Positions 16,093 through 26,048 of a DNA stretch of 64,000 bases are shown in pieces (within the stretch, counting starts at the first letter, position 1; each line of letters starts with the position of its first letter). The stretch covers positions 1-64,000 of the forward strand of contig CP127384.1 of assembly GCA_030285985.1 (NCBI GenBank), given 5' to 3'. This DNA is from Aquidulcibacter paucihalophilus. Lineage in GTDB: Bacteria > Pseudomonadota > Alphaproteobacteria > Caulobacterales > Caulobacteraceae. Both the position numbers and the translations under genes were made by a program. The notes beneath the pieces were generated by a model. The model saw only the letters and a program-made list of their open reading frames with translations, had not been told where the DNA came from and did no database searches.

Positions 16093-17964
16093 CTAGGCGG
16101 CCTTTCGTCTCCGCCCGGGCGCCGCCTTGGGTTCGCCTTCGAACAGCTCGGCCAGCTTCTCGGTCATCACCCCGGCCAGTTGCTCCACATCGACGATGGT
16201 GACCGCCCGGCGGTACCAGCGCGTCACGTCGTGGCCGATGCCGATGGCGATCAGCTCGACCGGTGAACGCTCCTCGATCCCGGCGATCACCTGCCTGAGG
16301 TGCTTGTCCAGGTAGAGGGCGGCATTGGCCGACTGGGTCGAGTCATCGACCGGAGAGCCGTCGGAAATGACCATCAGGATGCGCCGCGCCTCGGTCCGGC
16401 CCAGCAGGCGCTCATGCGCCCAGGTCAGGGCCTCGCCGTCGATGTTCTCCTTGAGCAGGCCCTCGCGCATCATCAGGCCGAGGCTCTTCTTGGCCCGCCG
16501 CCAGGGCGAGTCCGCCGCCTTGTAGATGATGTGCCGCAGGTCGTTCAGCCGACCCGGATTGGCCGGCTTTCCGGCGCTGATCCAGGCCTCGCGCGCCTGC
16601 CCGCCCTTCCAGGCCCGGGTGGTGAAGCCGAGGATCTCGACCTTGACCCCGCACCGCTCCAGCGTCCGTGCCAGGATGTCGGCGCAGACCGCAGCGACCA
16701 TGATCGGCCGCCCGCGCATCGAGCCGGAGTTGTCCAGCAGCAGGGTCACCACCGTGTCGCGGAACGGGCTCTCGCTCTCGGCCTTGAAGCTCAGCGGACT
16801 GGTCGGGTCGGTGATGACCCGGGTCAGGCGGGCGGTGTCCAGCACCCCCTCCTCCAGATCGAAATGCCAGCTGCGGTTCTGCTGCGCCATGAGCCGGCGC
16901 TGCAGCTTGTTGGCCAGCCGCGACACCACCGACGACAGCGCCGTCAGCTGCTGGTCCAGCAGGGCGCGCAGCCGCTCCAGCTCGTTGGGATCGCACAGGT
17001 CGGCGGCGTCCACGACCTCGTCATAGGCGGTGGTGAAGACGTGGTAGGCGTCGATGGTCCGGCCGTCGTCGGCGGTCTGCTGGCGGTTGGGCAAGGCGCC
17101 TTCGTTGACGTCAGGGCCTTCGTCCGACGCCTCGCCGTCGGGATCGCCTGCCGAGCCGTCCGGCCGGGCTTCGCGCTCGTCGCCCTGGCTCTCGTCGTCG
17201 GCCGAGCCGTCCATGGTCTGGCCTTCGCCGCCGCCGGCGTCGTCTTCCTCGTCCTGATCATCAGCCGCATCGGGCGACTGGGGATCGGCCTCGTCCTCGC
17301 CCTGTTCGTCCGAGGCGTCGTCGCCGCGGCCGTCGCCTGGATCGAGGTCCAGCGCGCGCAACACGTCCTTCAGCCGGTCGGCGAACATCGCCTGGTCATC
17401 GGCGGCCTCGGCGAGGGCGTTGAGTTTGGCCCCGGCCTTGTCCTCCATCGCCGTGCGGACGAGGTCCAGCATGGCGGCGGCCCCGTCCGGCGCGCGCTGT
17501 CCGGTCAGCCGCTCGCGCACCAGCAGGGCCACGGCCTCGGCGACCGGCACGCGCTCCGCCTCGGTCGCGCGCAGGGCGCCCATCTTCTCCAGCCGCGTCA
17601 GCAGGGCCGCGCCCATATTGGCCCGTACCCCGGCCAGCGACTGCGAGCCGACGGCCTCGACCCGCGCCTGCTCCACAGCCTCGAACACCTCGGCGGCGCG
17701 GCTGTCGATGGGGCGAAGGCGGGCATGCAGGGTCTCGTCGTGATTGGCCAGACGCAGCGCCAGCCGGTCGGCCTGACCACGCAGGGTCGCACTCTCCGGA
17801 CTGCCGGGATCGCGCGGCGGATGCGGCAGGGTCAGGACGCCGTTGGACAGTTTCGGCCCGTCGGAGCCGAACACGACCTCAAGCTCGGACTGCTCCGCCA
17901 GCGCCCGCGCCGCATGGGCGAGGGCGCGTTTGAAAACGTCTGCAGGAGTCTCGGCGGCGGCCAT
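16093..17964 (-). CDS. cobT: Cobaltochelatase subunit CobT
   Basis: A 623-residue subunit of the aerobic cobaltochelatase CobNST. An N-terminal helical domain is followed by a very acidic segment (about residues 205-285, many Asp/Glu and Ser) and a C-terminal von Willebrand A domain with the MIDAS motif [13 protein letters not shown] and the later [12 protein letters not shown]. This architecture is typical of CobT. The partner cobS is normally adjacent but neither flank holds it; ppa lies upstream. CobT-like proteins also occur in genomes lacking full B12 synthesis. Confidence 0.93.
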   Translation of the reverse strand: MAAAETPADVFKRALAHAARALAEQSELEVVFGSDGPKLSNGVLTLPHPPRDPGSPESATLRGQADRLALRLANHDETLHARLRPIDSRAAEVFEAVEQARVEAVGSQSLAGVRANMGAALLTRLEKMGALRATEAERVPVAEAVALLVRERLTGQRAPDGAAAMLDLVRTAMEDKAGAKLNALAEAADDQAMFADRLKDVLRALDLDPGDGRGDDASDEQGEDEADPQSPDAADDQDEEDDAGGGEGQTMDGSADDESQGDEREARPDGSAGDPDGEASDEGPDVNEGALPNRQQTADDGRTIDAYHVFTTAYDEVVDAADLCDPNELERLRALLDQQLTALSSVVSRLANKLQRRLMAQQNRSWHFDLEEGVLDTARLTRVITDPTSPLSFKAESESPFRDTVVTLLLDNSGSMRGRPIMVAAVCADILARTLERCGVKVEILGFTTRAWKGGQAREAWISAGKPANPGRLNDLRHIIYKAADSPWRRAKKSLGLMMREGLLKENIDGEALTWAHERLLGRTEARRILMVISDGSPVDDSTQSANAALYLDKHLRQVIAGIEERSPVELIAIGIGHDVTRWYRRAVTIVDVEQLAGVMTEKLAELFEGEPKAAPGRRRKAA

Positions 17965-18001
17965 GGGTTTCCCTAGCCGGTCGCTATCGGTCGCGAAAGG
18001 C

Positions 18002-18568
18002 TCAGGCCGCGTTGGCGGCTTTGGAGGCGGCGGCCTTCAGCTTTTCCTGATGTGCGCGCATGCCGGTGGCGATCAGTTCGGCGGCTTCGCCGGCGTCGCC
18101 CCAGCCCTTCACCGTGACCGACTTGTTCTTCTCCAGATCCTTGTAGCGGGTGAAGAAATGCTCGATCTGCTCGACCATGATGGTCGGCAGCTGCCGGTAG
18201 CTGGCGATGTCAGTATAGTAGGGGTTCAGCTTGTCGACCGGCACGGCGAGGATCTTTTCGTCGCCGCCCGCCTCGTCTTCCATCTTCAGCACACCGATCG
18301 GGCGCGAGCGGATGATGCAGCCGGGCACGACCGGGGTCGGGTTCAGCACGATCACGTCGCAGGGGTCGCCGTCGTCCGACAGGGTGTGCGGAATGAAGCC
18401 GTAGTTGCCCGGATAGTACATGGCCGTGTGCAGGAAGCGGTCGACGAACAGGGCACCCGACGCCTTGTCCATTTCGTATTTCACCGGCAGGCCGCCCTGC
18501 GGGATCTCGATGATGACATTGACGTCCCAGGGCGGATTGGGGCCGACGGGAATGGCATCGATATTCAT
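18002..18568 (-). CDS. ppa: Inorganic pyrophosphatase
   Basis: A 188-residue soluble family I enzyme that hydrolyses PPi to phosphate, pulling biosynthetic reactions forward. Motifs: [30 protein letters not shown], the metal-binding [11 protein letters not shown], and [23 protein letters not shown]-terminal Ala/Lys-rich tail follows. The ATG at 18568 gives the usual MNIDAIPVG start; the frame's upstream extension to 18625 is unlikely to be translated. Confidence 0.95.
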   Translation of the reverse strand: MNIDAIPVGPNPPWDVNVIIEIPQGGLPVKYEMDKASGALFVDRFLHTAMYYPGNYGFIPHTLSDDGDPCDVIVLNPTPVVPGCIIRSRPIGVLKMEDEAGGDEKILAVPVDKLNPYYTDIASYRQLPTIMVEQIEHFFTRYKDLEKNKSVTVKGWGDAGEAAELIATGMRAHQEKLKAAASKAANAA

Positions 18569-18652
18569 GGCGCGCTCGATTATTGTGCAGTGCGATACGA
18601 AGTGGCGGGCGTGATAGGCTCGCACGGCGCCCGAAGCAAGGCAGGATGGTTT

Positions 18653-18693
18653 GCGCTATCGCTTGCGACGCGGTCGCTCGCTGCTTGAGCGCG
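18653..18693 (+). repeat. Dispersed 41-bp repeat, copy 1
   Basis: The block beginning GCGCTATCGCTTGCGACGCG and ending CTGCTTGAGCGCG matches the copy at 55987-56027 at 37 of 41 positions and the copy at 20933-20973 at 30 of 41. It contains a small hairpin GCTC-N7-GAGC. It lies in the divergent gap between ppa and the DUF599 gene. Confidence 0.75.
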
Positions 18694-18736
18694 CGCACCC
18701 GGCGCGTCACGGTGTACCGGTGAAGAGGAGACGGCG

Positions 18737-19423
18737 ATGACCCTGTTCGACTGGCTGGCCCTGGCCCTCTTCATCCTGTGCTGGCTCGGCTATGGCCCGC
18801 TTCTGGCCCTGCTGGCGCGGCGCAGCGGCACGCTCAACGACGACATGCTGGTCATTCGCCGCGTCTGGATGACGGCCATGACCCATCGGGAAACCCGGCT
18901 CGTCGACAGCAATCTGATGGGCCACACCATCAATTCCGGCGGTTTCTTCGCCTCGACCAATCTGCTGCTGATCGCGGCCGTGGCCAGCGTGCTGTTCGGC
19001 GGGGAACAGGCCATGCAGGGGTTCGCCTCGGTCGGTGCCGAGGACGTGCCGATGAAGTTGCTGGAGGCCAAGCTGGCGCTGGTGCTGGTCTGCCTGGCCC
19101 GCGGCCTGCTGGATTTCATCTGGTCGATCAGACAGTTGAACTATGCCCTCGCCCTGATCGGGGCCGCGCCCGAAGTGCATACAGAGGCGGATCGGGTGGC
19201 CTTGGGCGACGCGGCGGCCAATCTGTTGAATCCCGCCCTCAGTGCCTTCAGCCAGGGCGTGCGGGGCTATTATTTTGCCTTGGCGGCAGCGGCCTGGCTG
19301 TTCGGGCCGCTGTGGCTGTCGATCGGCGTGACGGCCGCATTCTGCCTGATGGTCTGGCGCCAGGCCGGGTCGCCGGCCGCCCGCGCCATCCGCAACGCCC
19401 GCCGGCTCCTGGAGCGCGTCTGA
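18737..19423 (+). CDS. DUF599 family membrane protein
   Basis: A 228-residue protein with about four hydrophobic segments and the DUF599 signatures RVWMTAMTHRETRLVDSNLMG and GFFASTNLLLIAAV, followed by RQLNYALALIGAAP. The family is of unknown function and found in bacteria and plants. GAGGAG lies eight bases before the ATG. It is followed by the MmgR-like small RNA on the same strand, which has its own promoter. Confidence 0.88.
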   Translation: MTLFDWLALALFILCWLGYGPLLALLARRSGTLNDDMLVIRRVWMTAMTHRETRLVDSNLMGHTINSGGFFASTNLLLIAAVASVLFGGEQAMQGFASVGAEDVPMKLLEAKLALVLVCLARGLLDFIWSIRQLNYALALIGAAPEVHTEADRVALGDAAANLLNPALSAFSQGVRGYYFALAAAAWLFGPLWLSIGVTAAFCLMVWRQAGSPAARAIRNARRLLERV

Positions 19424-19471
19424 CAGGCTGAAAGCGGTTACACTGCGTGAACGCAGTTGCGAGATAGCCGC

Positions 19472-19500
19472 TTGACGATTTGTGCGCTGCAACCTAGCTT
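19472..19500 (+). promoter_or_regulatory. Promoter of the MmgR-like small RNA
   Basis: A -35 box TTGACG (19472-19477), a 17-base spacer and a -10 box TAGCTT (19495-19500) form a good housekeeping-type promoter. Predicted transcription begins near 19507, at the base of the first RNA hairpin. Confidence 0.7.
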
Positions 19501-19506
19501 GATCTT

Positions 19507-19586
19507 CGACGCCTCCGGGCGTCGTGCCCTTCTGGGCGTTTCCTCCCTATAGACTTCATGCCGCGCCCTCGGGCGCGGCTTTTTTT
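19507..19586 (+). ncRNA. mmgR: MmgR / alpha-r8 (suhB-like) small RNA
   Basis: An RNA of about 80 nt with its own promoter and terminator. Hairpin 1 GACGCC-TCCG-GGCGTC (19508-19523), hairpin 2 GCCC-TTCT-GGGC (19526-19537), then the single-stranded motif TTTCCTCCCT (19539-19548), then terminator stem GCCGCGCCC/GGGCGCGGC with seven T (19560-19586). The decamer UUUCCUCCCU exposed between hairpins is the known hallmark of the alphaproteobacterial alpha-r8/MmgR family; it resembles an anti-Shine-Dalgarno sequence and suits base-pairing with mRNAs. MmgR of Sinorhizobium limits polyhydroxybutyrate storage. Family assignment is from memory of the motif and layout. Confidence 0.82.
19560..19586 (+). 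terminator. Rho-independent terminator of the small RNA
   Basis: A 9-bp GC stem GCCGCGCCC/GGGCGCGGC with a TC loop followed by TTTTTTT. The T-run overlaps the stop codon of the convergent N-formylglutamate amidohydrolase gene at 19585-19587. Confidence 0.9.
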
Positions 19587-20475
19587 ATGTCCCGTCCAGC
19601 AGGGCGGCGATGGCGCGGGCCACGCCCTTTTCGGTCCGCGACCAGCCGGGCCCCGGCATCCGGGCGGCTTCGTCGAAATACAGCGCCCGGTTCAGCTCGA
19701 CCTGGATGGCGTGAAACCCCTCCGACGGTCGGCCCCAGCTCTGGGTGGTCCAGCCGCCTGCATAGGGCTGGTTCAAGGCGACCCGCCAGCCCAGCGCCTC
19801 GAACGCCCGCCGCAGCCGCCGGGTCAGCGCCGCCGAACAGGAGGAGCCATGCCGGTCGCCGAGCACCACGTCCGGCCCTCGTGCGCCGCCCGCGCCCTGC
19901 GTCGCCCGCGCCGGCATCGAATGCCAGTCCACCAGCACGGCCTCGCCGTGCCGCGCACGCGCGGCCTGCATCTGTGCCGCCAGAGCCGCGTGATAGGGCG
20001 CGTGGGTCGCCGCAATCCGGTCCCTCGCCTCTTCCAGCGTCAGGCGACGGTCGTAGAGGGCCCGCCCGTCCCCGGTCAGCCGCGGAATCACGCCGTATCC
20101 CGCCGCCGTCCGCGCCGAAACCGACCCGTCGGCGGCCCCCTCGATCAGCTGGGGGTCGAGATCGGCCGGACCGCGGTTCAGATCGACCCAGGCCCGGCCG
20201 AGCTGCGCCAGAACCACCGTGGCGCCCAGATCGACGCCCGGCGCGATCAGCCGGTCGACGAGGGCGTCCTCGGCGCTGCGCAGACTGGCTTCCGGCAGGG
20301 CCCGGTCCGCGCCCATGCCAGGAGGATAGACCGTGCCTGAATGGGGCGAGGCGAAGACGAAGCGACCGGGCGTTTGAGGCCGCAGAACGACGAAGACGTC
20401 GTCATCGCTACTCCCAGCCCCGGCACCGTCCTGATCCATGCCGGCAGCCATAACCTGTTTCGGCCAACCATCCAC
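19585..20475 (-). CDS. N-formylglutamate amidohydrolase family
   Basis: A protein of up to 296 residues of the HutG-like N-formylglutamate amidohydrolase family, which releases glutamate and formate in one histidine-degradation route. Motifs: FASPHSGTVYP, DALVDRLIAPG, WVDLNRGPADLDPQ, AVLVDWHSMPA, VVLGDRHGSSC and HAIQVELNRALYFDE. No other hut gene is nearby, so the substrate in this organism is open. The start is uncertain: ATGs at 20475, 20451 and 20439 are all possible and none has a strong ribosome site. Its neighbour across the gap is cpdR, an arrangement I recall from Caulobacter. Confidence 0.85.
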   Translation of the reverse strand: MDGWPKQVMAAGMDQDGAGAGSSDDDVFVVLRPQTPGRFVFASPHSGTVYPPGMGADRALPEASLRSAEDALVDRLIAPGVDLGATVVLAQLGRAWVDLNRGPADLDPQLIEGAADGSVSARTAAGYGVIPRLTGDGRALYDRRLTLEEARDRIAATHAPYHAALAAQMQAARARHGEAVLVDWHSMPARATQGAGGARGPDVVLGDRHGSSCSAALTRRLRRAFEALGWRVALNQPYAGGWTTQSWGRPSEGFHAIQVELNRALYFDEAARMPGPGWSRTEKGVARAIAALLDGT

Positions 20476-20567
20476 AAGCGAGCGCTGGCGAGGGCCCTCT
20501 GATTTTCATGGCCAGTTTACCAGTCGCGGCGTAGCGTTTCGGAAAGACGACCGGGGCGGACAACGAC

Positions 20568-20924
20568 ATGGCGCGCATTCTACTGGCGGAAGACGATCAC
20601 TCGCTTCGCGGCTTCCTGACCCGGGCGCTCGAGCGTGCGGGCCATTCCGTGGTCGATTGCGAGAATGGCGACGACGCCATCGACGCCCTCGATCAGGGCC
20701 CGTGGGACCTGCTTCTCACCGACATCGTCATGCCCGGTGCCGACGGCATCGAGGTGGCGCGCGTCGCCGCCGCCCGCCAGCCCGGCATCCGCATCATGTT
20801 CATCACCGGCTTCGCCGCCGTGGCCCTGTCGGCCGCCCAGGCCAGCCCCCAGGCCAAGGTTCTGGCCAAGCCTGTCCACCTGCGCGACCTCGTCGGCGAG
20901 GTTGAGCGGATGGTCGCCGCCTGA
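20568..20924 (+). CDS. cpdR: Single-domain response regulator CpdR
   Basis: A 118-residue lone receiver domain with acidic residues E8/D9/D10 (LLAEDDHSLRGFL), phospho-acceptor Asp52 (LLLTDIVMPGADG), Thr in MFITGFAAVAL and Lys in VLAKPVHLRDL. The ITGFAAVAL stretch is characteristic of CpdR, the Caulobacter adaptor that, when unphosphorylated, primes ClpXP at the cell pole to degrade substrates such as PdeA and McpA. No output domain is present. Presence of CpdR supports a Caulobacterales-type cell cycle network. Confidence 0.93.
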   Translation: MARILLAEDDHSLRGFLTRALERAGHSVVDCENGDDAIDALDQGPWDLLLTDIVMPGADGIEVARVAAARQPGIRIMFITGFAAVALSAAQASPQAKVLAKPVHLRDLVGEVERMVAA

Positions 20925-20932
20925 ATATTTTG

Positions 20933-20973
20933 GCGCTGATGCTCGGGACGCAGTCGCTCACGGTTTGAGCACA
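20933..20973 (+). repeat. Dispersed 41-bp repeat, degenerate copy 2
   Basis: GCGCTGATGCTCGGGACGCA followed by GTCGCTCACGGTTTGAGCACA aligns without gaps to copy 1 at 30 of 41 positions, retaining GACGC, GTCGCTC and TTGAGC. It lies just after the cpdR stop and before tRNA-Val. Confidence 0.5.
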
Positions 20974-21082
20974 GGGCGTGATTTGACACAGACTTGCCCC
21001 GGTTTCGCCCTTGCGGTCGGCGGCCCCTAGGGGTTATAGACCGCTCCTTCCCGTTCCGGGGCTTCCTCGGAACCGTCTTGGC

Positions 21083-21157
21083 GGATGCGTAGCTCAGCGG
21101 GAGAGCACCTCGTTGACATCGAGGGGGTCACAGGTTCAATCCCTGTCGCGTCCACCA
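21083..21157 (+). tRNA. tRNA-Val(GAC)
   Basis: A complete 75-nt cloverleaf: acceptor GGATGCG/CGCGTCC, D-arm GCTC...GAGC, anticodon stem CCTCG/CGAGG with loop TTGACAT (anticodon GAC), T-arm ACAGGTTCAATCCCTGT, discriminator A and encoded CCA. It reads GTC and GTT valine codons. Confidence 0.95.
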
Positions 21158-21233
21158 TTCCTTCCCTTCAGTCTGGATCAGTATCCCGTCCTCGCGGGTT
21201 CGCGCGGCTGCGCCCGCCGTCGCCCCGCCTTGG

Positions 21234-21935
21234 CTACCCGCGCGCAGGCAGCTCCAGTCCACGCTGGACCGCCGGCCGCGCCAGCCCACGCTCCAGCCAG
21301 GCCGGGACGTTTTTCAGGCTGTCGAACCCGACCAGATCGCGGGCCTCGTAGAAGCCGATCAGGTTGCGCACCCAGCCCAGGGTCGCGACATCGGCGATCG
21401 AATAGTCGCCCATGATCCAGTCGCGGCCTTCCAGCCGGTTTTCCAGCACACCCAGGAGCCGTTTCGATTCCGCGACATAGCGTTCCAGCGGGCGCTTGTC
21501 CTCGAACGCCCTGCCCGCGAACTTATGGAAGAAGCCGAGCTGGCCGAACATCGGGCCGACTGCGGCCATCTGGAACATCACCCACTGCAGGGTCTCGTAG
21601 CGGGCGGCGGGATCCGTCGGGATCAGCTGGCCCGTCTTCTCGGCCAGATAGACCAGGATGGCGCCGGATTCGAACAAGGCCAGCGACTTGCCGCCCGGCC
21701 CGTCGGGATCGAGGATGGCGGGGATCTTGCCGTTCGGGTTCAGCGACAGGAATTCCGGCGTCCAGGTTTCATTCTTCCCGATGTCGATGAAATGCCCCTC
21801 ATAGGGCAGGCCGGTCTCCTCCAGCATGATCGAGACCTTCACCCCGTTGGGCGTGTTCAGCGAATAGAGCTGCAACCGGTCGGGATGCTGCGCGGGCCAG
21901 CGGTGCGTGATGGGAAAGGCAGAAAGGTCGGCCAT
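21234..21935 (-). CDS. Glutathione S-transferase, YfcG/YghU-like
   Basis: A 233-residue cytosolic GST. The thioredoxin-like N-terminal domain has LYSLNTPNGVKVSIMLEETGLPYE, with the TPNG of nu-class/YfcG-type enzymes, then LNPNGKIPAILDPDGP and the glutathione-binding LFESGAILVYLAEKTG. The all-helical C-terminal domain holds YSIADVATLGWV. YfcG-like members reduce disulfides using glutathione. The ATG at 21935 with GGAG upstream is preferred; the frame extends to 22073 across the gap toward mutA, which is divergent. Confidence 0.9.
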   Translation of the reverse strand: MADLSAFPITHRWPAQHPDRLQLYSLNTPNGVKVSIMLEETGLPYEGHFIDIGKNETWTPEFLSLNPNGKIPAILDPDGPGGKSLALFESGAILVYLAEKTGQLIPTDPAARYETLQWVMFQMAAVGPMFGQLGFFHKFAGRAFEDKRPLERYVAESKRLLGVLENRLEGRDWIMGDYSIADVATLGWVRNLIGFYEARDLVGFDSLKNVPAWLERGLARPAVQRGLELPARG

Positions 21936-22066
21936 CGGGAGGGCTCCGGTTGCGTTCGGCATGAATGTAGGCGGGCCGGGCCCATCCGCAACCGCACTGG
22001 TGGCGTATCCGTCCCCTGGTTCCGTCCTGACTGGACCCGAGGCCTTGGGGCGGGCAATGGAGACGC

Positions 22067-23461
22067 ATGACATTCCCGATCCCGTCCCCCGCAGACTGGC
22101 GCGTCCTGGCCCAAAAGGCGCTCAAGGATCGGCCGCTCGAAAGCCTGGTTCACCTCGACGCCGACGGCCTCGCGATCCGGCCGCTGTATGCGGCGGCGAC
22201 CGGCGGCCAGCCGGTCTCCGCGCCGCGTCCGTCCGACGCCGAGGGTCGGGCCTGGGATGTGCGCACCCTGGTCGAGGGCGACGACCCGGCCGCCGTCAAC
22301 GCCGCCGTCCTGGCTGACCTCGAGGGCGGGGCGGCCTCGGTACTGGTCAGGGGCGCGGTGCTCGCGGATTCCGAACCGCTGGCCCGCGCCCTGGACGGCG
22401 TGGCGCTGGAACTGGCACCGGTCGGGCTCGACGCCGGGCTGGACGGGCCGGATGCGGCCAATGCGCTGGCGGTGGCGGCCAAGGGCTCGCCGCGCGCCCG
22501 GCTGATGTTCCACATGGATCCGCTCTCGGCGTTCGCCGAAGCCGGCACCGCGCCGCGCGCGATCGACGAGCATCTGATGCTGGCGGCGAATACGGCGGCG
22601 CGCCATGCGGGGGCCTATCCCGAGGCGTCCTTCTTCATGGCGAGCGGCCGGGTCGTGCACGAGGCGGGCGGTTCGATCGCCCAGGAGCTGGGCTTCGCGG
22701 CGGCCAATGCGGTGGCGCTGGTCAAGGCGGCGGTCGCGGCGGGGATGACGGCCGAGGCGGCGCTGAAGGGGACCGTGCTGGGGGTCTCGCTGGACCAGGA
22801 ATATTTCGACGGCCTCGCCAAGGTCCGGGCTCTGCGCCTGATGTGGCGCACCCTGGGCCGGGCCTTCGGTTTCGAGACGCCCGCCCTGATCGAGGCCCGC
22901 TCCTCGCGGCGGATGCTGGCGGCGCGCGATCCCTGGCCCAATCTGCTGCGGCTGACAGCGGCGGGCTATGCCGGCGCGGTCGGCGGGGCCGATGCCGTGG
23001 TGCTGGACGGCCTGTCACGCGCCAACGGCCGCTCCGACGCCTTCGCGCGGCGACAGGCGCGCAATACGCAGGCGGTGCTGATGGAAGAAGCCCACCTCGG
23101 TCGCGTCGACGATCCGGCGGCCGGCTCCTGGTTCCTCGACGCCCGCACCCGCGATCTGGCCGAGGCCGGCTGGGCCGAGTTCCAGCGCATCGAGGGCGAA
23201 GGCGGCCTCGTCGTCGCCCTGCGCACCGGCGACATCCAGGATCGCGTCGCCGCCGCCCGTGCCGAGCGCGAGGCGGCTCTGGCCAGCGGTGCTTCACACC
23301 TGGTCGGGGTGACGAAATTCGTCGACCCGGATCCCCGCGCCGCGCCGTTTGAGGCCGAGCCCGCCCATCCGGCGCAAACCGGTGGCGATGCCTGCGATCC
23401 GCTGACCCCGATCCGGTTCGCCGCCCCCTTCGAGACGCAAGCCTGGGAGGCGGCCCGATGA
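22067..23461 (+). CDS. mutA: Methylmalonyl-CoA mutase, small subunit
   Basis: A 464-residue small (beta) subunit. It has the TIM-barrel part of the mutase fold ([14 protein letters not shown] near the end, [17 protein letters not shown], and [16 protein letters not shown]) but stops before any B12-binding domain and lacks the catalytic histidine set, as expected for a structural subunit. It pairs with the large subunit encoded immediately downstream, their genes overlapping by ATGA. GGAG lies close before the ATG. Its length is shorter than the actinobacterial subunit, which keeps a degenerate B12 domain. Confidence 0.92.
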   Translation: MTFPIPSPADWRVLAQKALKDRPLESLVHLDADGLAIRPLYAAATGGQPVSAPRPSDAEGRAWDVRTLVEGDDPAAVNAAVLADLEGGAASVLVRGAVLADSEPLARALDGVALELAPVGLDAGLDGPDAANALAVAAKGSPRARLMFHMDPLSAFAEAGTAPRAIDEHLMLAANTAARHAGAYPEASFFMASGRVVHEAGGSIAQELGFAAANAVALVKAAVAAGMTAEAALKGTVLGVSLDQEYFDGLAKVRALRLMWRTLGRAFGFETPALIEARSSRRMLAARDPWPNLLRLTAAGYAGAVGGADAVVLDGLSRANGRSDAFARRQARNTQAVLMEEAHLGRVDDPAAGSWFLDARTRDLAEAGWAEFQRIEGEGGLVVALRTGDIQDRVAAARAEREAALASGASHLVGVTKFVDPDPRAAPFEAEPAHPAQTGGDACDPLTPIRFAAPFETQAWEAAR

Positions 23462-25599
23462 GCGCGCCCGACTTCACCAAGGTCGCCCTCGACTTCGGCC
23501 CCACCGGCGCGGGCCCGGCCCGCGACGTCTGGAACACGCCCGAAGGCCTGACCGTCCAGACCGCCTATGGCACGGACGCGGTTCAGGGACTCGACTTCAT
23601 CCACGGCCTGCCCGGCATCGCCCCCTATGTCCGGGGCCCCTATCCGACCATGTACGCCGGCAACCCCTGGACCATCCGCCAGTACGCCGGCTTCTCGACC
23701 GCCGAGGCCTCCAACGCCTTCTATCGCCGAAACCTCGCCGCCGGTCAGAAGGGGCTGTCGATCGCCTTCGATCTGGCCACTCACCGCGGCTACGATTCCG
23801 ACCACCCGCGGGTGAAGGGCGACGTCGGCATGGCCGGCGTGGCCATCGACAGCATCTACGACATGCGGACCCTGTTCGACGGCATCCCGCTCGACCAGAT
23901 GTCGGTGTCGATGACCATGAACGGTGCCGTCCTGCCGATCCTGGCCCTCTATGTCGTGGCGGCCGAGGAGCAGGGCGTGCCGCATGCAGCCCTGACCGGG
24001 ACCATCCAGAACGACATCCTCAAGGAGTTCATGGTCCGCAACACCTACATCTATCCGCCCGAGCCCTCGATGCGGATCGTGTCGGACATCTTCGCCTGGA
24101 CCGCGGAGCACACGCCGAAATTCAACTCCATCTCAATCAGCGGCTACCACATGCAGGAGGCCGGAGCCTCGGCCGATCTGGAGCTGGCCTACACCCTCGC
24201 GGACGGGGTCGAATATCTGAAGGCGGGCGTCGCGGCAGGCATGGACGTCGACCGGTTCGCGCCGCGCCTCAGCTTCTTCTGGGCCATCGGAATGAACTAT
24301 TTCATGGAGGTGGCCAAGCTGCGCGCCGGCCGTCTGTTGTGGGCCGAAGCCGTCTCGAAATTCGGCGCCAAGGACCCCCGCTCCCTCTCCCTGCGCGCCC
24401 ACTGCCAGACCTCCGGCTGGTCGCTGGCGGCGCAGGATGTGTTCAACAATGTGCCCCGCACCATGGTCGAGGCCATGGCCGCGGCCGGCGGCCAGACCCA
24501 GAGCCTACACACCAATGCGCTGGACGAAGCCCTGGCCCTGCCGACCGATTTCTCGGCCCGGATCGCGCGCAATACCCAGCTGCTGCTGCAGATGGAGACC
24601 GGCCTGACGAAGGTCATCGATCCCTGGGGCGGCAGCTACTATGTCGAACGCCTGACCCACGAACTGGCGAACAAGGCCCGCGTCCTGATGGCCGAGGTCG
24701 AGGCCCTGGGCGGTATGGCGAAGGCCATCGAGGCCGGCGTGCCCAAGATGCGGATCGAGGAAGCCTCGGCCCGCACCCAGGCCCGGATCGACACCGGCCA
24801 GCAGACCGTCGTCGGGGTGAACCGCTACCTGTCCGACGCGGTCGACGACATTCCGATGCTGAAGGTCGACAACGCTGCCGTGCTGACGGCCCAGATCGAC
24901 AAGCTGAAACGGCTGCGCGCCGAACGCGACGAGGCGAAGACCCAGGCCGCCCTCGACGCCCTGACCGAGGGCGCGCGCGGGAACGCCAATCTGCTGGAAC
25001 TATCGGTCCAGGCGGCGCGCGCCTTTGCCACCGTCGGCGAGATCTCTGATGCGCTGGAAGCCGCCTTCGGCCGGCATGTGGCGACGGTGAAGACCGCCCG
25101 CGGCGTCTATGCCCGCGAGGCCGGAAACGACCCGAAGATCGCCCGCGCCCGCGACGTGGTCGCCGCCTTCGTCGACAATGACGGCGGCCCGCCACGGATC
25201 CTGATCGCCAAGCTCGGCCAGGACGGCCACGACCGCGGCCAGAAGGTCATCGCCACCGCCTATGGCGACCTCGGCCTCGAGGCCACCGCCGGTTCGCTGT
25301 TCCAGACCCCGGCCGAGGCCGCCCGCGACGCCGTGGCCGGCAATGTCCACGCCGTCGGTGCTTCATCCCTGGCGGCGGGCCACCTGACGCTGGTGCCCGA
25401 ACTGAAGGCCGAGCTGGAGAAGCTCGGCCGTCCGGACATCATGATCGTGGTCGGCGGCGTGATCCCGCCCTCGGACGTCCAGACCCTCATCGACATGGGC
25501 GCCGCCGCCGTCTATCCGCCCGGCTCGGTCATCGCCGACACGGCGATCGATCTGATCGACAAGCTGAACCAGCGCCTCGGCTACGCCCAGAAAACCTGA
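23458..25599 (+). CDS. mutB: Methylmalonyl-CoA mutase, large catalytic subunit
   Basis: A 713-residue adenosylcobalamin enzyme that converts (R)-methylmalonyl-CoA to succinyl-CoA, the last step of propionyl-CoA use. Substrate-pocket motifs: [39 protein letters not shown], and [13 protein letters not shown]. The C-terminal B12 domain has [12 protein letters not shown] (DxHxxG, cobalt-ligating His), GSLFQTP and [10 protein letters not shown]. The adenosylated cofactor could be supplied by the PduO-type transferase at 48995. meaB-type chaperone and epimerase genes are not seen nearby. Confidence 0.96.
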   Translation: MSAPDFTKVALDFGPTGAGPARDVWNTPEGLTVQTAYGTDAVQGLDFIHGLPGIAPYVRGPYPTMYAGNPWTIRQYAGFSTAEASNAFYRRNLAAGQKGLSIAFDLATHRGYDSDHPRVKGDVGMAGVAIDSIYDMRTLFDGIPLDQMSVSMTMNGAVLPILALYVVAAEEQGVPHAALTGTIQNDILKEFMVRNTYIYPPEPSMRIVSDIFAWTAEHTPKFNSISISGYHMQEAGASADLELAYTLADGVEYLKAGVAAGMDVDRFAPRLSFFWAIGMNYFMEVAKLRAGRLLWAEAVSKFGAKDPRSLSLRAHCQTSGWSLAAQDVFNNVPRTMVEAMAAAGGQTQSLHTNALDEALALPTDFSARIARNTQLLLQMETGLTKVIDPWGGSYYVERLTHELANKARVLMAEVEALGGMAKAIEAGVPKMRIEEASARTQARIDTGQQTVVGVNRYLSDAVDDIPMLKVDNAAVLTAQIDKLKRLRAERDEAKTQAALDALTEGARGNANLLELSVQAARAFATVGEISDALEAAFGRHVATVKTARGVYAREAGNDPKIARARDVVAAFVDNDGGPPRILIAKLGQDGHDRGQKVIATAYGDLGLEATAGSLFQTPAEAARDAVAGNVHAVGASSLAAGHLTLVPELKAELEKLGRPDIMIVVGGVIPPSDVQTLIDMGAAAVYPPGSVIADTAIDLIDKLNQRLGYAQKT

Positions 25600-25609
25600 G
25601 CCGGGAAGA

Positions 25610-26020
25610 TCAGGGCCTGTGGTTCGCCGGCAGGGCCTCGATCTCTTCGGCGGTCAGCTTGCGGCTGACCCTGACGCGGCAGACCGAGGTCTGGGACGTG
25701 GACCCCGGCACCACGATCCGGGCCCAGTCGTCGGTGCACAGGCGCGAGCCGACCATGCCGCCGTCGGGGATCAGGGCCATCTGGATGGCGAAGTCCATGT
25801 CCGGGCATCCGCCGGCGGCGTTGAGCTCATACACGTCGCTGCGGCCGACCCGCAGGAAGACCTGATCGGGGCGGCCCTGTTCGAAATTATTGACCTGGCG
25901 GACGCTGAAACACTGACGGGCACGGGCCGGCGGGTCGCCCGCCATGCCGGCGCCCTCGACGGGCGCGCAGGAGGCCAGAAAGGTCAGGGCGCCGAGAGCG
26001 GCAAAGGCGAGGGTGCGCAT
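25610..26020 (-). CDS. DUF6491-like lipoprotein
   Basis: A 136-residue lipoprotein: signal MRTLAFAALGALTFLASC with lipobox LASC at residue 18. The mature domain has RQCFSVRQVNNFEQGRPDQV, VGRSDVYELNAAGGCPD and SRLCTDDWARIVV with cysteines probably disulfide-bonded. This matches a small family common in Caulobacterales and Sphingomonadales (DUF6491, from memory); function unknown. GAGGAG precedes the ATG at 26020. It converges with mutB, eleven bases apart. Confidence 0.78.
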   Translation of the reverse strand: MRTLAFAALGALTFLASCAPVEGAGMAGDPPARARQCFSVRQVNNFEQGRPDQVFLRVGRSDVYELNAAGGCPDMDFAIQMALIPDGGMVGSRLCTDDWARIVVPGSTSQTSVCRVRVSRKLTAEEIEALPANHRP

Positions 26021-26048
26021 GGGGGAGTCTCCTCGTGGAACCGGAACC

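Noticed and set aside
16300..17976. A 558-codon + strand frame opposite cobT
   Set aside because: Shadow of cobT; the protein is Gly/Arg-rich with scattered false hydrophobic runs.
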